A model generated the notes under the pieces. That model worked only from the letters and a program-made list of their open reading frames with translations, was not told where the DNA came from and did no database searches. This document shows positions 58,561-64,000 of a DNA stretch of 64,000 nucleotides, piece after piece (within the stretch, counting starts at the first letter, position 1; the number at the start of each line of letters is the position of its first letter). The position numbers and the translations under genes are program-made. Where the stretch lies: positions 90,185,709 through 90,249,708 of the forward strand of contig NC_051075.1 of NCBI RefSeq assembly GCF_004664715.2, written 5' to 3'. This DNA is from Peromyscus leucopus (lineage: Eukaryota > Chordata > Mammalia > Rodentia > Cricetidae).

Positions 58561-59355
58561 TCAATGTCAGTTGTAATTGTATTCATTGTGTCTGGCACCT
58601 GGTAAGCCCCACTTGTTAACTGTCTTTAACTAGTGTGTTGGCCACAGGCAGGGCCATGTTTATCCATTCAACAACAGTGAGAGAGGTGTCATTAAAATGC
58701 ATCTACCTCGAATCAATCCTTTCCTTCAGCTACTAGTCTACCTGACATTTGGGCATACCCTTCTGACCCCCTCGTTACTGAGTCTGGGGAGTTGCTGAGC
58801 TTAGAGTAGCACCTTTGACCTTTCGTCTGGAAAGTCGATGCTTTGCCCACCATTGTGTTCAGTCTTACTCATTTGTAAAAGTGAATCTTCCCTACCTCTC
58901 TTTTGGTAAGATTGCTTCTGCACTTGTATAGAGTTACAGGATATATCAAGTACATCTCTAGTTCCATTGTGAAGCCAGTAAGCAAGCAGTCTTTATTATT
59001 TTTCACTGCTTAGGAGCTAACATCTTCATAGGTTAGAACTCTACCACCAAGCCACACACCTAACCCAGATTCTTTGGGGTCTAGGTTTACAGTGAAATAC
59101 TTATTATTGCTAGTTGGATAAGCTCATTAAAATGTATGTGTGTATGTATATATATATAATTTCATTTAAATTTATTATATATATAAACATTTTATAGTAA
59201 TGATGAAATTATAAAAGTAAAAAGAAACATACACCTGATTTTAAAAGAAATCACAGGAGCTTATCTGTGGGGGTTAAGAATTTTTTTGTGGTCAGGATAT
59301 AATATTTGAGAGAATTAAAAACACACACACACAAACAAATGAATTCATTTTTGTG
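58561..59355. other. Unique AT-rich sequence
   Basis: A TA/TG-rich patch lies at about 59138-59185. Nothing else is recognised. Confidence 0.5.
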
Positions 59356-59431
59356 GGCTCAAGTGGTTGCTCTGTGGTTAATGTTGCTTACAGTTCTTGC
59401 AGAGGCCCCAAGTTTGGTCCCGGCACCCAAG
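59356..59431 (+). repeat. B2/B3-type SINE head fragment
   Basis: 'gggctcaagtggttgctctg' with 'tggttaatgttgc', 'cttgcagaggccccaagttt' and 'ggtcccggcaccc' is a diverged SINE head. Confidence 0.6.
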
Positions 59432-59475
59432 AGAAAGAGAGAGACAGACAGACAGACAGACACAGAGAGAGAGAC
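59432..59475. repeat. (GA)n/(GACA)n simple repeat
   Basis: 'agagagacagacagacagac' and neighbouring units replace the SINE tail. Confidence 0.95.
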
Positions 59476-60339
59476 ACATATACATACACAGATACATACA
59501 AGGTCTTTTACCTTGCACTCATTATTCCATAGCACCCAAGTTTGGCTTAGGTCTACGTATGTCTATGCTCTGCTAAAATAGTCACAGGATAGAAGTGTGT
59601 GAAAATTATTCTCAAACACCTTTCAGTTTAGCTTAAGGATCTGGATGTCTTTCAGCAATTTCAATCATGCTCTGTAAGAAAACAAAAAAAAAATGTGACA
59701 ATTGATAGGAAATAAAGCATACAACTCAATTGCACAACACATTTGTACAATCTCTTTTTCAATCATTGTCTTAATTGATCGTGTTTCTTGATATGGCTGT
59801 GGCAGTTATATTATTTACAAGTCAAAACATTTTGAAATTCTTGAAGGCAGTGGTTAGTATGATGGATGTGCAGTGCTGTGGAAGATATTAGCTAATGTAT
59901 GCTTTATATTATTATGGTTCATGGGGAGACATTTCTTAGAATCGCAGCCTAAAATTGGAGTGAATGATATGGAAAATATTGTTGAAAGTACTTTGTATAG
60001 CAAGTGATCTGAGTGCTTGTGAGTTGTAGAGAAGGAAGAAATTTAGGCACATGAGAGGAGGGGGGCTGGGAATTACACTAGTAGACTGTTAGTGAGCTTT
60101 GTGAAGATGGGTGTGAAGAAAAATAAGTTTACAGCTCTTTTTCCTTTTCCTATTCTGCAACTTTCTAATGTTCAGAAGAATATTCACCACAAATGAAAAG
60201 ATGATGAATGCTAACCTGATTGAAAATTTCTGTGATTTATATATAGATTGGAACAGCATACTTCATGCCAAAATATATACAATTTTCAGTCAATTAAAAT
60301 AGAAAATAGAAGAAAAAAAGCTATTCTAGTATAAAAAAA
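59476..60339. other. Unique AT-rich sequence
   Basis: I see no gene or recognisable repeat here. Confidence 0.5.
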
Positions 60340-60520
60340 AACAAGAAGAAAAGGAGCAAGAGGGGGAGGAGGGGCAAGCGGAGGAGGGGAGGAGGGAAAA
60401 GAGGAGGAGGGAGGAGGAAAAAGAGGAGGAGGGAGGAGGGAAAAGAGGAGGAGGGGAAGAAGCAAGAGGAACAGTGAGTGAGGGGAGGAAGAAGAGAAGG
60501 AAGGGAGAAAGGAAGAAAAA
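60340..60520. repeat. 180-bp polypurine (GGA/GAA)n tract
   Basis: The + strand is almost all purine, built from 'gaggaggagggaggag' units separated by 'gaaaaga' or 'gaaaaaga' spacers with a local period near 31 bp. Minus-strand Pro/Ser-rich open frames here are compositional. Confidence 0.95.
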
Positions 60521-60679
60521 GTTGCTGCCATCATTTTGTGACCCCAAATCTGAAGTTCTGACTCACTGTAACCTAGAGTACTCAGTTTGAATTATTCTGG
60601 GCAGTAGGTAAACTTTAGTTTGGGGTTTTGGGGGTGGGGTGTTATAGCTTTGGTTTTTCATTTTACTTGGCTTCAGTTT

Positions 60680-60802
60680 GTTTTCTTGAATTGGTGTCTC
60701 ATTCTGTGTTGTACAGAATTGCTGAAAGGCCTGGGCTCAACTAAATTATCCCTCTCTGCCTCAGCTTCCCATCATCTGGGACAATAGGCCACATAACTGG
60801 CT
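60680..60802 (-). repeat. Old B1-like SINE
   Basis: Antisense 'ttggtgtctcattctgtgtt', 'ctgaaaggcctgggctcaac' and 'ctcagcttcccatcatctgg' match an early B1 (PB1/B1F-like) in order. Confidence 0.65.
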
Positions 60803-60806
60803 CGTG

Positions 60807-61173
60807 TGGAGGTGGAAGTGTCAGTCTTGCCTGCCAGTTCCCAAATAACCAACACAGAGGCTTAATATTATAAATGCTTGACTGGTAGCTCAGGCTTTTT
60901 ACTAACTAGCTTAACTAGCTTTTACAACCTAAATCAACTCATTTCTATTAATCTATGTATTGTCACATGGCTCATGGCTTTACCCGTCCTCCAGCATCTC
61001 TTGCTCCCTCTGTGTCTCCTGGCAACTCCTCTGACTCCACCTTTCTTCATCCCAGCATCCTTAGTTTGGTTGTCCCACCTATACTTCCTGCCTGGCTACC
61101 AGCAAATCAGATTTTTATTAAACCAATCTCAGCGACAAATCTTCACGGTGTACAAAAGGATTATTCCACATCA
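60807..61173 (-). repeat. RMER/ERVK-like solo LTR
   Basis: The element shares 'cagttcccaaataaccaaca', 'attaatctatgtattgtcac', 'tttttattaaaccaatctca' and 'gattattccaca' with the family at 2077-2431. Hexamers ctcgtg (60801-60806) and ctcatg (61174-61179) match at 5 of 6. Open frames on + across it (60878-61204, 60955-61320) are antisense LTR sequence, not genes. Confidence 0.82.
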
Positions 61174-62051
61174 CTCATGTGTCAGCATCTTCGCCACACT
61201 GTGAAGAATGGGGTATTAGGTCTCATGGGCCAAGCATGTCGCTTCCTTCCATGTCTCTTCCTCTTTCATCCATCTCGATCTCTGCCCACATTCAACCCCC
61301 TCCTTCATCCTATGCCTTAAGTCAGGCATGGTCAGCCTTTTGATCTTGTGACTCAGTGTCACCTACCAAGGTCATGAACTGTGCTATCAAATTGTTTTTA
61401 AGAACCTCACATTTTTAAGTAAGCCCGTGACTCTGTGTGGGGACACACTCAAGCCGCAGCTGCTAATGGTCAAAGCAGTTCTTCAGCACTCGCACTTTGC
61501 TGTCCTTATGAAGCAGTTCCCAAGCTTCACATTTATTCCATCGCTTGATGTGTGTCTCCAAACTTAGTTGTGCCTCTATTACCTATTCATTGCTGCTTTA
61601 TCGTCACTGTTTTACTTTAATTATTATTTTATGAGTTATATGATACATGTGACGATTTATTTGTCTATAATTACCAAACCAATATTTGATTCCATGAAAT
61701 GTAGTGAAACTGTGACCGCCAGGGGGAAAAAAAATCCAGTAGGACAAAGTTGTCCTCTGTCAAGCAAAAATGTCACACCAGAGGCCATCTTTGTGTCAGT
61801 GGAGAATGGGGCTCTAAAATACCAATAGCCTGTCATCAACTCTTATGGCCCATCACAGAGGCAGGGCTGCCAGGCTGCTGCCATAGGCAGGGGTTGGGAT
61901 GCTTATGTGAGTGTGCTGGTCCTCAGGAGATGAGTGAAGCAGCAACAGAGATTTATAGACCACGTCCACGTAAGGAGACACTGTCATCAGATTTCAGAAG
62001 TTAATTGACTGCACAAAATGACTGGATTTGGTGCAATTAGAAGCCAGCATC
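61174..62051. other. Unique sequence
   Basis: I see no gene or named repeat here. 61325-61510 has a transposon-like feel ('tgatcttgtgactcagtgtc') but I cannot place it. Confidence 0.4.
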
Positions 62052-62265
62052 GGAGCTAACGTGTAACTCAGAGAGGAGAAAGCCTGAAGAGCATGCCCAA
62101 GGTTTGATCACCAGTACCCTATAATCCAGGCATGGTGGCACAGACCTGTCATCCAGCACTTGGGAAGTAAAAGCAGGGAGGATCAGAAGTTTAGTGTCAT
62201 CCTTGGATACATAAAGAATGGGAGGCCAGGCTGGGCTACATGAAACCCTGCTTCAGAGTAATCTA
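62052..62265 (+). repeat. ID-B1 composite SINE
   Basis: The ID-like head 'ggagctaacgtgtaactcag' with 'gagcatgcccaaggtttgat' is followed by the B1-like 'ccaggcatggtggcacagac', 'cagcacttgggaagtaaaag' and 'caggctgggctacatg'. Confidence 0.85.
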
Positions 62266-62732
62266 AACCAGAAGTGAGGAGAGGAGGCCAAGCTCAGGGT
62301 ACCAAACTCACTTTTAAAGAAACATAAAAATATATCTCTTAAAATTATTCTGACCATTATGCATATATAAAATGATATATTATTAGAAAACCACCTACCT
62401 ATATGTGAGTCTCCTTTTCTCTCACCTGCTTTCATTCCACAGAGGTAACTGCACTTTTAAGTTTGAACAACAGATTCTATAAATTTTCTGAGCATACATA
62501 ATCACAGATACCCACAGGATCACACTAAGCTTACACATACTCAATTTTTGCACTTTGCACTTAAGATTGTAAAGATTTATGTATATATGTGTCTGTGAGC
62601 ATGTTCAGAGTGTATATATGCACACAGAAGTCAGGAAAGGGCATCAGCTGGCCTCTGCAGTACTTCTCCACCTGTTCCTATGAGGCAAGGTCTCTCCCTA
62701 AACCTGAGGCTTGCATTTGCAAGGCAACCCCC

Positions 62733-63154
62733 TGTGGTGGTATTCTAATTGTACTGAAATGTGATTTTGATTGTATGTTAATAAATAAAGTTACCCGGGG
62801 GTCAGAGCTATTAGAGCCATAGCAAGAGTGTGGCGGTGGTGGCACACGCCTTTAATCCCATAGATCTCTGTGTGTTCAGGGATATAGCCAGCATTGGAGA
62901 CATATGCCTTTAAGACCTGGGGGGCTGTACATACAGACAGTGACGAGGCAGTCACATGTTTGGGTTTACAACCAATGAGAAGGCAGAACAAAATACTATA
63001 AAAAGACAGACAGACAGGATATAGCTCTCTTTCGGGAAGCTGGGACACCACAGGAGGAAGGGTGAGATTTTAGCTCTGAGCTCTGACCTCTCGGCTTTCT
63101 CTTTTACATTGGTTCTGTGTTTCTTATTTAATAAGACTGTTGGTTACATCTACA
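62733..63154 (+). repeat. Young solo LTR with B1-like modules, perfect 6-bp duplication
   Basis: The 422-bp element starts tgtggtggtattctaattgt and ends 'ggttacatctaca'. The hexamer accccc flanks it exactly (62727-62732 and 63155-63160). It contains a B1-like segment ('gtggtggcacacgcctttaa', 'tcccatagatctctgtgtgt') and a promoter-like CCAAT/TATA pair. It is a plus-strand sister of 29165-29622 and a cousin of 32479-33002. No internal retroviral sequence remains, so it arose by recombination between two LTRs. Confidence 0.92.
62972..63003 (+). promoter_or_regulatory. LTR core promoter elements (CCAAT and TATA)
   Basis: CCAAT at 62972-62976 and TATAAAA at 62997-63003 lie 20 nt apart in the middle of the solo LTR, the layout of a retroviral U3 promoter. 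The sister LTR at 29165-29622 keeps a TATA-like site (29312-29319, antisense) but has ATCAAT in place of CCAAT. Activity is unknown. Confidence 0.6.
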
Positions 63155-63322
63155 ACCCCCGGGCATTCATCCTCCTGTCTCCGTATCCCCCACCTTAGAC
63201 ATGGGGTTGTAGATGTTTGTGGGACTTCTAGCTTTTTGTAGTGCTGGAATCTGAACTCTAGTCTTTATGCTTATATAGCAAGTTCTCTTACCCACTGAGC
63301 TATATTGCCAGCCCCTTATTAG

Positions 63323-63987
63323 TTTTTTTTATATACTTTCATATTTACCTCACTTGTTTAATTATTGCATTCTTGGAAATTCACTTAATCAATATACTTG
63401 AGATGAATATTTAGCTGACCTAGCCTTTGTTACTATTACAAAATAAAAGGCAGCAAATTCTTTTAATCCCACACATTTAGATAGGAAATGCTTATGGTTT
63501 AGTGCTTGAAATTTGCTCATGGTTCTTGAAGTGCCATTTTGGACCTGAGTCTCGGACAGTGTTACACACAGAACAAAAAAAATAAATAAAGGAAGGAACT
63601 TAAACGACAAAGATGTCTTCACTACCCTTGAACCAGGAATGCTTTGGTTGTAATTTCTTCTGGAGACACCAACTTCTGTGTACCTAAAAGTTTTGACTCT
63701 CCTCTTAATGATATTGACAGGAAAGGAGCATGTCTACCCCAGGCCATTTGCATTTAAGGTTTCAACACATGGGGTCTCCACACAAATCATCAGCAGGTGC
63801 AGCAGCTGGACTTTCACCTTGGACAAAGACCTAGAGTCTTGGATCTTCACCATTTTGCAAATTAATTGAAAACAATGACCTTGGCTTGATAGCTTTCACA
63901 GCCTTTACATGTTATAAAGTAGGGACCTTTTCCCTTCTATAATGTCAGTTATTCTGTTGAAATCATTGCTTTTTTGCCCCCTTTCAG
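63323..63987. other. Unique sequence
   Basis: I see no gene or recognisable repeat here. Confidence 0.5.
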
Positions 63988-64000
63988 GGCTGGGCGTGGA
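63988..64000 (+). repeat. Start of a B1 SINE cut by the window edge
   Basis: The last 13 bases, ggctgggcgtgga, match the first bases of a sense B1 (one mismatch in the usual gtgg). Only the start is visible. Confidence 0.6.

Larger units (their letters stand above)
62590..63322 (-). repeat. B4 SINE split by a solo LTR
   Basis: The antisense B4 is in two parts, 62590-62732 ('tgtctgtgagcatgttcaga', 'gaggcaaggtctctccctaa') and 63161-63322 ('catcctcctgtctccgtatc', 'ttacccactgagctatattg', 'ccagcccc'). They join across the LTR at 62733-63154. Confidence 0.85.

Noticed and set aside
60286..60547. Pro/Ser/Leu-rich open frames on minus
   Set aside because: They are translations of the polypurine tract complement and have no composition-independent content.
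60878..61320. Two overlapping open frames of 108 and 121 codons on +
   Set aside because: Both lie mostly in an antisense RMER-like LTR; no start context or domain.
1..64000. CRISPR arrays, operons, tRNA/rRNA/snRNA genes
   Set aside because: No regularly spaced short repeats with unique spacers, no bacterial gene layout, and no intact structural RNA gene were seen; tRNA-like pieces are SINE heads.

Overview
The window is nuclear DNA from a muroid rodent, most likely a cricetid (hamster, deer mouse or vole group). The dispersed repeats show this: B1, B2, B3, B4 and ID-B1 SINEs, MT/ORR1-like MaLR LTRs, a URR1 hAT element, rodent L1 3' ends, and a young L1 tail that matches what I recall of cricetid L1 3' UTRs. 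The identification rests on remembered family sequences, not on a search. The DNA is AT-rich, has no CpG island, and has no long open reading frame that looks like an intact gene.

Layout. 1-7.5 kb is a stack of SINEs and LTRs, including a solo LTR inside a B3, a B2 inside a B4, and an LTR next to an internal proviral-like segment. 7.5-13.5 kb is sparser and holds the best candidate coding exon (10045-10109, + strand) just upstream of a very young B1. 13.5-21 kb has a decayed RPL34 processed pseudogene (about 14.8-15.2 kb) and a 1.9 kb minus-strand retrocopy of an unidentified transcript (18329-20219), which splits a MaLR LTR and has an 18-bp target duplication. 21-29 kb is mostly unique AT-rich sequence with a degenerate 52-bp minisatellite. 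29-34 kb has two LTRs of one superfamily, B2/B3/B1 SINEs, L1 3' ends and URR1. 36.4-39.5 kb is a composite: a decayed L1 ORF1 fragment, a long inverted repeat, a young L1 tail inserted between its arms, and an LTR. 41-51 kb carries many B2s, MaLR LTRs and microsatellites. 51-57 kb is the least repetitive part, with a weak minus-strand exon candidate and a possible conserved noncoding block, then an old L1. 57-64 kb is again SINE/LTR-rich and includes a solo LTR inside a B4 with a perfect 6-bp duplication.

Interpretation. The window reads as intronic or intergenic DNA, perhaps one large intron with a small exon near 10.1 kb. No operon, RNA gene, CRISPR array or novel system was found. The value lies in the nested insertions with visible target duplications, two retrocopies, the two exon candidates and the inverted-repeat composite. 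Family names and boundaries come from reading alone and should be treated as approximate, usually within 10-20 bp, except where target duplications are stated.
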